Part shown: piece by piece, positions 46,601-59,025 of the stretch
Layout of the letters: each line of letters opens with the position of its first letter
Numbering within the stretch: position 1 is the first letter of the stretch
Assembly (NCBI RefSeq): GCF_001625215.2
Contig: NC_030386.2
Location: 35,963,296 to 36,027,295, forward strand
Origin: Daucus carota subsp. sativus
Lineage: Eukaryota > Streptophyta > Magnoliopsida > Apiales > Apiaceae
Direction of reading: 5' to 3'
DNA length: 64,000 bases
Translations under genes and position numbers: made by a program
The notes under the pieces: model-generated
Databases searched by the model: none
Told to the model about the DNA's origin: nothing
The model's input: the letters and a program-made list of their open reading frames with translations, nothing else

Positions 46601-46936
46601 CACAAAACAAATTATTTACACAGCCACGGCGCATTACTGTATCAAGTACTCCTTAAATGTGCATTATATATAACAGATGATGTAGTATACTCACATAGAA
46701 TCGCGACTCGAACGGAAGTGACGAACGGTCTGAGCGGCGGCCGCAGCTAACGGCGACGGGGCGAGAGATCGGAGTTGAGTTGTCGGAGCGCTAGGAGAAG
46801 AGAGCTTAGGAACACGTGACGGAGCTGATGTAGAGAGCTGTCGGCTCAACATTGGCGAGAGCTGCCGGTACAAAATCGGAGCGAACTGAACAAATTTCAC
46901 GGTGTTCGGAGAGAGTGATTTAGCTACTACACTCAT
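43612..46936 (-). CDS. Stomatin-like protein, mitochondrial (SPFH/PHB), copy B
   Basis: Nine exons join in phase: 46936-46695, 46020-45777, 45697-45548, 45191-45134, 45028-44936, 44765-44667, 44463-44372, 43957-43898 and 43803-43612. They encode about 409 aa, close to the length reported for Arabidopsis mitochondrial stomatin-like proteins. Exons 2-8 have exactly the same lengths as in copy A (244, 150, 58, 93, 99, 92, 60). The presequence is longer (about 80 residues, Ser/Ala/Leu/Arg-rich, ending RHFRSSRDS), and the C-terminal tail carries 11 more residues ending in a basic VKRNKK. SPFH blocks are as in copy A. Copy B resembles the full-length ancestral form more closely. It lies upstream of copy A in the same orientation. 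Confidence 0.94.
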
Positions 46937-47963
46937 GATTTTCAGAATTTCGAGAGAGGTTCGTAAAATTAGCTTAGATGAGAGAGAGTTGTTTTTCTTT
47001 TTCAGATGTGAGGAGGTGCGCGTGTTTATATATGCACAAGTTTGTGCGTGTGTTTACCCTGCTGCAAGTTATACTTCTAGCCTGAAGGCCCTGAACTGTG
47101 CAGAATGGGATTTGAAAAATGAAAATTGGAAATAACCCCTCGTCCAAGACATGTCCTCCAGAATACATACAGGCACCCCCAATTATTTACATTTGGACAC
47201 GGGTTAGTCAGGCATTCTAATATTTTCCGTATATTATTTACACGCATTATGAGATTTTTATAAAATATAGTTCTATAACTTATTTTTAATTTTTTTTTAA
47301 TATAAGTTTAAATGCAAATTTTTTTTGAGAAATTTTAAAATAATATATTATGTTAGTATATTCTATAAAAATCCTAAAATACATCTCAAAAAGTAACGTA
47401 AAGAACAGGACAGAGGCAGTAGTTTAATAATATCATTTTAATTTTTTCTAAATAAATGTTTAGTATCTAAACTTTTATAAAGAAATAAAATCCAAAAAAA
47501 AAATTATGAAACTATATTTCATATGCGTGCGTCGAGCATCTAGCCATGAAAAAAAAATCAGAGAGTGTTTACGATGATAAAAAGAGCCAATAATATAATT
47601 TTACATAAAAGTTTGCCGATCAATAATACAAGTTTATAACGCATAAAAGTTTGCCATCATTATCAGAAACGAGGTAGTAACAGGTAGGCAACAAGTTTAT
47701 AACACATAAAAGTTTGCCAGCCATTAATACAAGTTTATATCGCATAAAGCTTGCCATCATCAGAAAGGAGGTGATAGCGGGTAGGTGAACAGTAAGACAT
47801 GAAAATTACTATCTGAAGCTAGTTAATTCATTTAGTTTTAAACTGAAAATCTCAGATTTCATACAATCAAAATGAAAATATGAAAGCTCAAAAAAAAAAT
47901 TCCGCCCTGGTCAAATAATTCCGTCTACAAGATATAGTTGTGACTAAAAAGCTACAAAAACAT
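46937..47963. other. Intergenic between SLP copy B and RPL9, with a short tandem repeat
   Basis: No gene. Positions 47606-47795 hold two tandem diverged units of about 100 bp sharing AAAAGTTTGCC, ACAAGTTTATA and GCATAAA words. The first ~150 bp should be the promoter and leader of SLP copy B, and the last part the 3' UTR of RPL9. Confidence 0.5.
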
Positions 47964-49641
<1,678 letters not shown>

Positions 49642-49659
49642 TTTTCCTTGCCTTTTTTT

Positions 49660-49723
49660 AGGGTTTTGGGGAGAGGGGAAGAACCCTAGAGAGGGAATGT
49701 GGTGGGTATTTGTAGTGTGGGCT
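49660..49723 (-). promoter_or_regulatory. Telo box and site II-like motif upstream of RPL9
   Basis: AAACCCTA (minus strand, 49667-49660) lies about 20 bp upstream of the RPL9 start, and TGGGCT occurs on the plus strand at 49718-49723. The telo box plus site II pair is an established signature of plant translation-machinery promoters. The function here is inferred from that. Confidence 0.65.
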
Positions 49724-49729
49724 GATGAG

Positions 49730-51501
49730 GTAATTGTTGTAATTAGGGTCCATATTGAAAGGGGCCGATGATGGGATGGTTTGTGTCGCGAGTGCCGTGT
49801 TTGGCCATACTTTTATTTATTGCTTTTGATTTTATTGAATTGATTGCATAAAAAATTTAGGAGTTTATCAAAATTATCATTTTTTAAAAAAAATTACAAT
49901 TTTATTATTTTTGGAAATATTTGTAAATATATTATTTTTTAAAAAAAATACTTGTAAAAATACGATCTGCGACTATGTGTAATCAGATGCAAATTCAATT
50001 AAATGGTATCGTAGAAGTTATGAGTATAGTTGCATCTAATTGCATACAATATTTGTGAAATTATTTTCATAAGCTGTTATTTTTGAAAAATATTTGTAAA
50101 ATATATAGTATATTTGTAAAAATGTTTTAGTCTTGGATATTTGTGAGAAAACCTCAAAAATTTATAAATCACTTTCGACTGTTAAGTCATAATGTAAAAA
50201 ATTAAAAATTTTAAATCTTTTAAGAATTTATTTTTATTTTAAAATTTTGATTTTATAAAAATATATAGATTGCTCCAAAAATAAATTATAATATTTTATA
50301 TAATATATTTTATGTATAAAATTTACCATTCCAATCGTACAAAACCTTTACTTCTTGATATTCATTATAATTGTCTATATACTTCAAAAAATGTGTTTAA
50401 ATTATTTATTATCATATTAAAATAATATTTTCTATTAATAATAATTTGAAATAATAATAACATGATGTTGTTACGATTTAGCTAATCATTATAGCAAATT
50501 TCAACCATGCCCAATCTCTTTCATATTGAGCAAATTTTACAATTTGTTGCTAGCTTAATTTAGCCAAGCATAATCGTTAACATTTTCAATGGGGCTGGTT
50601 AAATCGGAATTAGATTGAAACTGTAAAATATTACATAAAATTTGTTAAAATTTTGAAATAATTAGTTTCGATGGTGTTATACTAACAATTTTTAGCCTTG
50701 CTAGGGTTGAAATCAAATTAAAAATTACAATTGGATTATAGATTTAATTTCAAATTCGATTTTATTCAATTTCAAAATCTCGATGTTAATGTCATAAATT
50801 TTGATTCAATTAAAAATCTCATTTTTCAAAAAAATATTTTTAATACCTAGAATAACTATTCGCAACAATGTTTGCATAACATATAGACAAAAAATAAGAG
50901 CAGACAAAATCAGTAAATTACCCGGTAAGCACAAGCAGCACCTAAAAGTAAAATTTTATTTTATACTCATTCTGTTTTTTAATATATGACGTTTGACTTG
51001 TTGGCACACACTTTTAAGTGCTTTGACCGGATAGTTAAAAGTATTATTTTTGAAATTTTACTTTTCTGAATAAAAATTTGTAATCAAAATTTTAATTTAC
51101 AAAAAAAATTGATTAAAAATAATAATTTTTACTATCCGGTCAACTCAGCTAAAGATGCGTGCCCAAATCAAAAGTGTCATATAAAAAAAACAGAGTGAGT
51201 AGTACCTGACTACCTGCAATGCCGCGTTGTTTTAACAAAACGAGACCACAGGCCACAGTCTCGTAGCCCACACTTTTGATCTCCACAAAAACGTGAACCA
51301 AACACCTTCCTTTTTTTCCCTGTCCGCTCCACCTTGTTTTTTCACTGAACCACGGTTACAGTTGTCCTAAATCACAAATCACTCCACTTGTTCACCTCTC
51401 CCTAGGGTTTATATGATCATCTCTCTCCTTTAAATCTCTCTACACACATATACGCATATACACATACATAAACATATATCTATTTATAACTCACTCTTCA
51501 C
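49730..51501. other. Divergent promoter region between RPL9 and the NAC gene
   Basis: About 1.8 kb, very AT-rich, with no gene. It contains the MITE at 50966-51199. The final ~300 bp are richer in C and T (CTCTCTCC stretches) and probably include the NAC 5' UTR. Confidence 0.5.
50966..51199. mobile_element. Stowaway-like MITE (CTCATTCTGTTTTTT family)
   Basis: Left end CTCATTCTGTTTTTTAATAT and right end ATATAAAAAAAACAGAGTGAG are inverted, and TA flanks both. It is 234 bp and AT-rich, with no coding content. It lies in the NAC promoter region, about 300 bp upstream of the start codon. Confidence 0.75.
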
Positions 51502-54500
51502 ATGGAGCCTCTCCCAGTGGGATACAGATTCAGGCCAACAGACGAGGAGCTAATAAATCACTATCTCAGGCTTAAAATAAATGGATTCCACAAGGAAGTT
51601 GATGTTATTCGCGAGGTTGATATTTGTAAATGCGAGCCCTGGGATTTACCTGGTATCTTTTCCTTCTCTTAATTGATGATTTTATAAGTGTTTTTTTATT
51701 GCTCTCTTTTCTAAATTGGATCTGAAGATACTTTTATTGTGTATAATGTTGATTCAAGTATATTCTTAAGTTGAAATAGAAAGACCTGGATTCTGGTCTA
51801 TTTTTTCGCTTGATGATAGGGGCCTGAATATGATTATAATTTATAGGGTTTTGTCTAGTGTGTGCCCATGGGCACATGCTAAGCGCGGAATTTGATATGT
51901 TTGGAAGATTTTGATTGGTGTGGTTGTATTTGCAGGGGGTCCACCATTATTAAGATATGAGAGCCAATCAAAATCTCTCAAACTTATAAAATTTCGCGCT
52001 TAGCATGTGCCCATGGGCACACACTAGAAAAACCGTAATTTATATTATAGTTACAATCGGATTGTTGTATATGTTAGCTGCCTGCCTTCAAATTGTTTAC
52101 GATTAATGATAGAAGAAGGGGGAGCTGAATATGCGAATGTCATTATATTTTTATATTGTTATGCATATTTAGAAGTAAGGATCAATTTTTTGTTTATGTT
52201 AGCTAAATTCCTGTCAACTAGTATGCAACTTTGTGATACACAATACACAAAGCAGTTCGCAACTTTGTGTTATGTGATTAAATATGTCAGGGATTATAGA
52301 TTTCGACTGTGTACGTACATTTTCCCTTCTAGTTCCAAGTTCTGATTGTATTTAATTTAGAAGTTGGTCAACTAATTTTTTGAGCAATTCGGCAATATGC
52401 AATTTCATGAAGTACTTATGATACCTCAGAAACCTGTTTTTTTAAGTGACCAGACTAAAATAGCACCGTCAAAGATAATTTATAAAATGGTTCTTCACTT
52501 CTTTGAACCGATGTGACAAATAAAAACACATTACACTTTTTTAAAATTGAAGATTGAGAGGGAGTCCTGGCAGGAATCAATAATTCTTGAGATAGTTTTC
52601 AGTGTATTTTCGTAGTTTCTATGGTTTAGAGCAAGAACAAGGCAGAAACTGTAACATTTAGAGGTAGATTTAGATGTTTAGATGCAGGAATAGAGAAGAA
52701 TATATCAGAAATGTAGAAAGATAACAGAATTCAGTTAGAAACTTGCAGAGAGACAGAGTTTTAGCGAGAGAGAGACTTTGGTGGAACTCATTCCCATTTT
52801 CATTTACTACTTGTATTATGAAAAATGCTACTTGTTTTTGTACTACTAGCACAAAAATGACCTTTATACCCTTACAACTTTACTAATATAACGATACTAC
52901 TATTATAGCGTTGCCAAGACACAGACACAGTTCCTGACAAGCTATGTAACTCGGACTCGGGTACGGGTGTCGGACACGACACGGATCCGGTGTCGGATTC
53001 ACCTATTTAAAAAAGATTCAGACACGGAGACATCGTCCAAAATTTGGACACGGATACTTGGACACGACAATTTTTAATAAATAATATATTTTATATTTTC
53101 ATAGCAATTATCAAAAAGATCAGTTCCATACAATTCTTATGCAAAACAAAATGAGTTCCATGCTCAACAGCTCAAGCCATTAAAATCACAAACTTAAAAT
53201 AATTAAATGTCTGGTAAATAGTATTAAAGCTGCTACATATTTGTGCATCTTCACTCTTCAAATGTCATTGCTTCAATCTCTGGATCATTTGAAGATAAGT
53301 CAGCAATCTCCAACAAGCTATCACCTTCAACATTATCTCCCCCTACAAAACAAATGGAAATGGGTAAGTACATACAAATAAATTGCATAAAAATGAAAGG
53401 AATGTAAATGTACAAATTAATCATACCAATGTCCCAATATTTAGATGGTCCTTCCATGCATTCTCTCTCCTTTCTTGAGACCAATCTGACATTGTTGTGA
53501 ATGTACACGAGGCTCTCTGTTGTGGCTCCATAAGTGCTCCAATTACATTCACAACATGATGATGATGCCTATTGTGAAAGTAATCTAAAGGCAAGACCTT
53601 GTAACAATGGTGTGTATGAATCATAATTAGCCCACCATGACATAGGGTCCTCATCAAATCTTAACGCAATAACATGGGGCTGATCAAAATAATCAAGATC
53701 ACATGAAAAATAACCAAATTCTTAAAAGCTTTTTTAATGTCATCTGGATTGTCAAACAGCCTTTTAAAACAAAGTTCCCTATTCAAAGAAATATTATAGC
53801 CAACAATGGTAACACCAAATCAGGATCAAGAAGTTTCTTTGAATAGGGAACTTTGTTTTAAAAGGCAGTTTGACAATCCAGATGACTTTAAAAAAGCTTT
53901 TAAAGAATTTGGTTCTTTTTCATGTGATCTTGATTCTTTTGGTCATCCCCATGTTGTCGCGTCAAGATTTGATGAGGACCCTATGTCATGGTGGGCTAAT
54001 TATGGTTCGTACACGCCATTGTTACAAGGTCTTACTTTTAGATTACTTTGACAATCGGCGTCATCATGTTGTAAATGTAATTAGAGCACTTATGGAGCCA
54101 TTCAAAGTGTTAAAGAAATCGATTAGCTACTGAAACAACGGAGAGCCTGGTGTATATTCACAATAATGTCAGATTTCTCTCAAGAAAGGAGAGAGAATAC
54201 ATGGAAGGACCATCTATATATTAGGACATTGGTATGATTAATTTGTACGTTTACATTCCCTTAATTTTTATGCAATTTATTTGTATGTACTTACCCATTT
54301 CCATTTGTTTTGTAGGGGGAGATAATGTTGAAGGTGTAGCTTGTTGGAGATTGCCGACTTATCTTTAAATGATTCAGAGATTGAAGCAATGGACATGCAC
54401 AATACGTGGCAACTTTACTACTATTTACTAGACATTTAATTATTTTAAGTTTGTGATTTTAATGGCTTGAGCTGTTGAGCATGGAACTCATTTTGGTTTG

Positions 54501-57500
54501 CATTAGATTTAAGTGATCTTTTTGATAATTGCTATGAAAATATATTATTTATTAAAAAATTGCCGTGTCCCCGTATCCGTGTCCAAATTTTGGATGGTGT
54601 CCCCGTGTTTGAAATTTTTTAAAATAGGCGAATCCGGATCCGTGTCATGTCCGACACCCCGAGTAAAATAGGTTGTGACACCATAGTCCCACATGACATC
54701 ATCAAGGAGTGTGAGATACTTTGTCCAAATTTATAAGGTGGACTAAATGCACCAATAGATCATGATCTTGGTGGATTTGTGGATTACCTGGTTGCATTTG
54801 GGCCAATGTATTTTGCCTTGTTTGGAACTGGAACTTACCCTCTAAAAAAAAATTTCTTGATTTGAACAAGGTTGTCACGGCAAAGGATTCATTCGCTGCA
54901 ATTTAAATTACCAAAATATATTATTTGATGCGATTGTTAAATTACAAAATATGCTGGTGACCCACACAAACGATATATGTTGTAAAAAACATGTTGTTAT
55001 ATGCTGTAGTACTGCAACGTCATATAGTAGTCCCTAGTGGAGAACAAATGTTTGTTAAGGATTCTTATGATTTTATAAAGAATGTAATCAAGCCAGTGGT
55101 TTGTTCTATCGAGGGGAGATATCATTATGAAATAATTTGTATTTTAATGGTAGATACTAGTGTTGCTAATTGCTTCATTTAAAGATAAAGTTGAAAATGT
55201 TCTTTACTAATTTTTCAAAAATAAAATACATTACAGAAGTGGATTTAAGTAGTGCACTTGAAGTGATTATGTATTTTCTTGCTATTTTTTTGAATTCTCA
55301 ACTTTCTTTTTTCCTTCCATGTAATAATACTCTTTACTCTTCTTCTTTGTACAGATCTGTCAATGGTAGAATCAGTAGATAATGAGTGGTTCTTCTTCTG
55401 TCCTAGGGATCGAAAGTACCAGAGTGGGCAACGATCCAATAGAGCAACAGTAGCTGGGTATTGGAAAGCCACTGGTAAAGACAGGTTTATCAAGTCTACT
55501 AGAGGAACGAATGTGATTGGTAGAAAGAAGACTCTAGTCTTCTATACAGGGCGTGCTCCCAGGGGTAATAGGACTCATTGGGTAATCCATGAGTACTGTG
55601 CTACTGAAGATGCCCTTAACGGGAACCATCCTGGACAGGTACAATATTTGATTTCTTTGTGTGTCCTGTTTTACACTATTGGTTTTTTATGCATTGTGCT
55701 GTATGTTCCAACTTATGACCCAACTCTTTGTATATCATTAAAAAAATTCTGATGACCTGTTTGTGATTCCATTAACACTGGATGTTTTATAAGTTAACAT
55801 GATAGGAGTGATGCTTAAAACATGGCTGCACAAAGGATAAATAGGTATGTCTATGACTATAGATATAAAGAACACCCAAAATAATTATGAACAGTCAATA
55901 AAACATTAAAACCAAATAAGGTTCTTTTCTATGTCAATGAAGGTTAGTATAATCATAATTACTGGTTCTTGGATAAGCATAATTTTGGTTGCTATATTAT
56001 AATTTATGCATAATGTATTTTCATAATCAGTCACCAGACTGACCACTTATTATTAATAAAAAAATATTTTTATAAATTTATTAAGTAGTTAGAGTTTCTT
56101 TTAATTAAGATTTTCCATCTTTGAAGTATATCTGTAACTGTTTTATTATGTATTTTCCTCATGCAGAGTGCCTTTGTAATCTGTCGTCTTTTTAAGAAGC
56201 ATGATGGGAAACTAGATGAGGTGACTGAAAGTTCCAACTGTGATGAATATGAGCAAAAAGTTTCATCTTCCACTGTTAAGCTTTCTGCTGAAGATACTCA
56301 ATCAGAGCAAGAGACTCCCATGTCAAGCCCGCAAGCTGGTGTGCAATCGTCGAGAATGAAAGGGGATTTAGATGAAAGTATTATGAATATATTTGCTGAC
56401 AACCACATAACTACTGACCGGCGCAACAATATTTGTCCCTCCAATGAGGCTACAGGTCATGGGATGGGCAATATACCTATCCAGGTGAGCGGAGAAGTTG
56501 AATTTATAATGAGCCTTTCTGCTTTATTGGCGTTGCTTTCAATTAAGGCAAAAATTGGATTTGAATATACAAATTTTTTTATGCTACAGGCAGATAAAGG
56601 CATGGAGATTGCATTAGGAGATTTTAGTGAACTACAGGACCTTCCGGGTTCGAAAATCTTCTCTCCCTTACACATGCAGATGAGTAATGAGTTTGGATCT
56701 GTTTTTTTCCCGAATCCCGTTTCTTTCAGCTATGAAAATATGCCAGTGCCGTTTCAGTATGGTTCAAATTCTGCGGACATGGCTGCGTTTCTAGTTAGTT
56801 CAGGTGATTGTTCTAGCAGTCGCCAGATTCCTGGTATTAATTGTGAACCACAAAAGTGCACTAATGATCACAGGGATTTTGTTAATACGGCTACGGGTTC
56901 ATGCTGGGAGTCGGATCTTGAAATATCTCAACGACGGGTATGATAGTATAACCCCTTTTTTATAAGGATCAGCGATTTATTTTTAGTATTTTTTTTTTTG
57001 CGTTTCATGTGTGCAGTCCTTGCTTGATTTGGTTTGTTGTAGAAATATAATTTTGGAGGCTTATTGACCCAGTAACTGCCAATTTTGCAGATATTGACGC
57101 CTGCAGAAATGTGTTCAATGCCTGATGGCATCAATCAAGAAGGGAGGAGGAATGTTTCCTTCCCACAGAATGCAAGTAATTCTTCAGCTGCCGTGTCTGT
57201 TGATGACCAAGTCTGTAATTTACAGAATCTTGAAGAATCTCGCACCTACAACAATGCAGTTGATGGTGATGATTATACTCGAACTGGAATTAAAATTAGG
57301 CCTCGGCAAACTGATAATCAAGCAGTTGCTCGTAAAATTGTGTTGCAAGGAATTGCATCCAAAAGAATCCGCTTGCAAAATAAATCTAGAGTCAGGTCAA
57401 TTTCTCGCAGGCTGCCTAAAACTTTGAGTTATGATAACGAAAAGTGTGATGCAAGAGCTTCATTTATTGAGGTATGGAATCTTTCTCTTTGTGTGCATAT

Positions 57501-57825
57501 CAAACAGTTCTTGAGCAGGATCTCGAATTGTACTGTATTGGCTTTGCAGGCTAGAGATGCGGACGAGCATCCTGCTACGTCAACTGCTGCCTCTTCCAGA
57601 ACAGATGAATTCGAGGGAGTTTCGCTAGCCCAATCTAATTATGGAGGAATTGTTCGTAAACTGCCTACAAGATCGACTGGCAAACTAACTAACGTTCCAG
57701 CCGTGTTCTTGAAGAAGGCTCCTGTTTATTGCTTCGCTTCTTCATATTTGCATCAATGGAGAATACTGGCGGCTGCAGGTTTGGTGATAGTAGTAGCTGG
57801 CATCTGTGGGAAGCTTCTGCTATAG
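51502..57825 (+). CDS. NAC transcription factor with C-terminal membrane anchor (NTL type)
   Basis: Six exons, 51502-51652, 55355-55638, 56167-56484, 56590-56937, 57091-57471 and 57550-57825, join in phase to about 585 aa. The N-terminal ~160 residues are a full NAC domain: [18 protein letters not shown] (A), [12 protein letters not shown] (C), [16 protein letters not shown], and the DNA-contact region ending [12 protein letters not shown] long acidic/Ser-rich regulatory region follows. The last ~25 residues are a single hydrophobic segment ([18 protein letters not shown] plus GKLLL), so the factor should be tail-anchored and released by proteolysis, as known for NTL factors in stress signalling. 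Intron 1 is 3.7 kb and carries mobile DNA. Introns 3 and 5 are open in frame. Confidence 0.94.
51846..52035. mobile_element. Mutator-type MITE, copy 2, in NAC intron 1
   Basis: 190 bp, with inverted ends containing GTGTGCCCATGGGCACATGC and TTAGCATGTGCCCATGGGCA. It is flanked by TAATTTATA on both sides (51837-51845 and 52036-52044), a perfect 9-bp target duplication. It belongs to the same family as the copy at 29634-29825. It lies about 190 bp after the intron 1 donor. Confidence 0.9.
53251..53657 (-). pseudogene. hAT transposase C-terminal fragment, left arm
   Basis: On the minus strand the arm encodes the end of a hAT transposase in two overlapping frames: MSWW-like sequence up to the dimerisation region, then [19 protein letters not shown] and [20 protein letters not shown]. 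The last exon-like piece reads [19 protein letters not shown]. The start and catalytic region are missing. Confidence 0.75.
53806..54360 (+). pseudogene. hAT transposase C-terminal fragment, right arm
   Basis: Mirror copy on the plus strand. It begins within the hAT C-terminal region ([34 protein letters not shown]) and then degenerates by frameshifts and the 32-bp insertion. It is homologous to the left arm, with more differences. Confidence 0.75.
54674..54878. repeat. Relative of the 42917 solo LTR
   Basis: Begins TGTGACACCATAGTCCCACA and ends GGTTGTCAC, sharing GGAGTGTG, AATAGATCATGATCTT and TTGTGGATTACC words with the solo LTR at 42917-43241 but about 120 bp shorter. It has no clear target duplication, so it is probably an older, internally deleted copy. 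Confidence 0.6.
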
Positions 57826-59025
57826 GGCGGTCCTTGAAGGAAGCTGGACTGTGTATAATTAGCCCAGTTAGTTTTGTTTATATATATTCATATTAATCTG
57901 TAGTGAAGTTTCAGATAAAAAGTATGCAACGCATTGCAACTCCGTAGGTAAATTATTTTGGTTGTCTTGTTAATTTCTAATTTTTATTGTATTTAGATTC
58001 ATCTAGTTAATATGAAGAGTAATACACTTTCTTGACCTATCAGTAGAATTGACTTTTCTACAGCAGTTGTTCTTTCACTTCTTTCTTCATTTAAAGTGCT
58101 CTGTAATAGTTGTCTTATTGCAAGCATTCTTTTGTGCTTCTGTTTGATAGTGATTCACACAGATTGGACTGCGAAATGAGCAAAAACTAGTAACCAAGAA
58201 AAATTTAGTGATGCAAAAGATGGGATTTTTTGTTCAGCGACTAAAATATGATAATTGAAGTAATATAGTAACTTTCGAACATTTTTTTTGTTGCTTAATT
58301 GAATTGCACTTATTGAACCCAATATAACACAGGAGACATTGTACTCATTTGATCTTGCCATCTTGTGATGCATTCTTATAATGAACAAGGGACAGGAAAA
58401 TTCTCTAGATCTAAGGACAAGTCATGATTACACACGCACATGACTTGCTGTCTTTGATCTAAATGGAACTACATTTAGACAAACCAATGTAAGCTTATGC
58501 AGATGCAAATGTTGAACCAGTTCTACATGTACACATGTTTGATCATGAGCTTGAGTGTATTTTGTTGAGTGGTCAAAGTAAAAGATTCCATGTATGTTAT
58601 CTATTGAGCATTGGGAGTATGGGATATCCCATGACACAAACACCCCACATGTACATTGCCTGCATATAATTTTTATTATTACGTTCAAGTTTGGATTCGT
58701 CCTGAATGCATGAACATCTAACAACTCATGTACTGCTCAATTGATTTTGCTCCATTCCTACGTTATGTAAAAGTGACAAGCTTAGGATACCCCTTTTTTA
58801 TTTCTTAGTTTGTGTCTTCCAATAAATGGGCAGCTTAGATAACAATTAAACCTGGGTTATATCATGGATTCGTACTAGACGCAAACATGACGGATCTAGT
58901 TTTGAACATTTCCCAATTGCCACATATCAGGTGCAGAACAAGTAGCTACGTTCATACGCCACCGAATTGGAATTTGGTCTTTTAAGAAACAAATTTATCT
59001 GTCAATGTTTCGTTTTTAAGTATCC
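57826..59025. other. NAC 3' UTR and intergenic DNA, no gene seen
   Basis: The first ~300 bp are probably the NAC 3' UTR. The remainder has no supportable coding region; short minus-strand open frames here lack recognisable domains and codon structure. Confidence 0.5.

Larger units (their letters stand above)
52955..54663. repeat. 1.7-kb palindrome of hAT transposase 3' ends in NAC intron 1
   Basis: The left arm (about 52955-53791) and right arm (53834 to about 54663) are inverted copies of one another, roughly nine bases in ten alike by eye, around a 42-bp loop. Each arm carries, reading outward from the loop, the C-terminal part of a hAT transposase. Fragments such as [14 protein letters not shown] on the right and [19 protein letters not shown] on the left are family-typical. 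A short intron-like stretch and a terminal region rich in GTGTCC/CGGACAC words follow. The two copies differ by an insertion of about 32 bp at 54099-54130. Transcribed as part of the intron, it would form a long double-stranded stem. Confidence 0.9.

Noticed and set aside
47606..47795. Possible CRISPR-like or satellite array
   Set aside because: Only two diverged ~100-bp units; an ordinary tandem duplication in a plant nuclear genome.
54991..55382. Short plus-strand open frames in NAC intron 1
   Set aside because: They lie between the LTR relic and exon 2, have no domain and no consistent splice sites.
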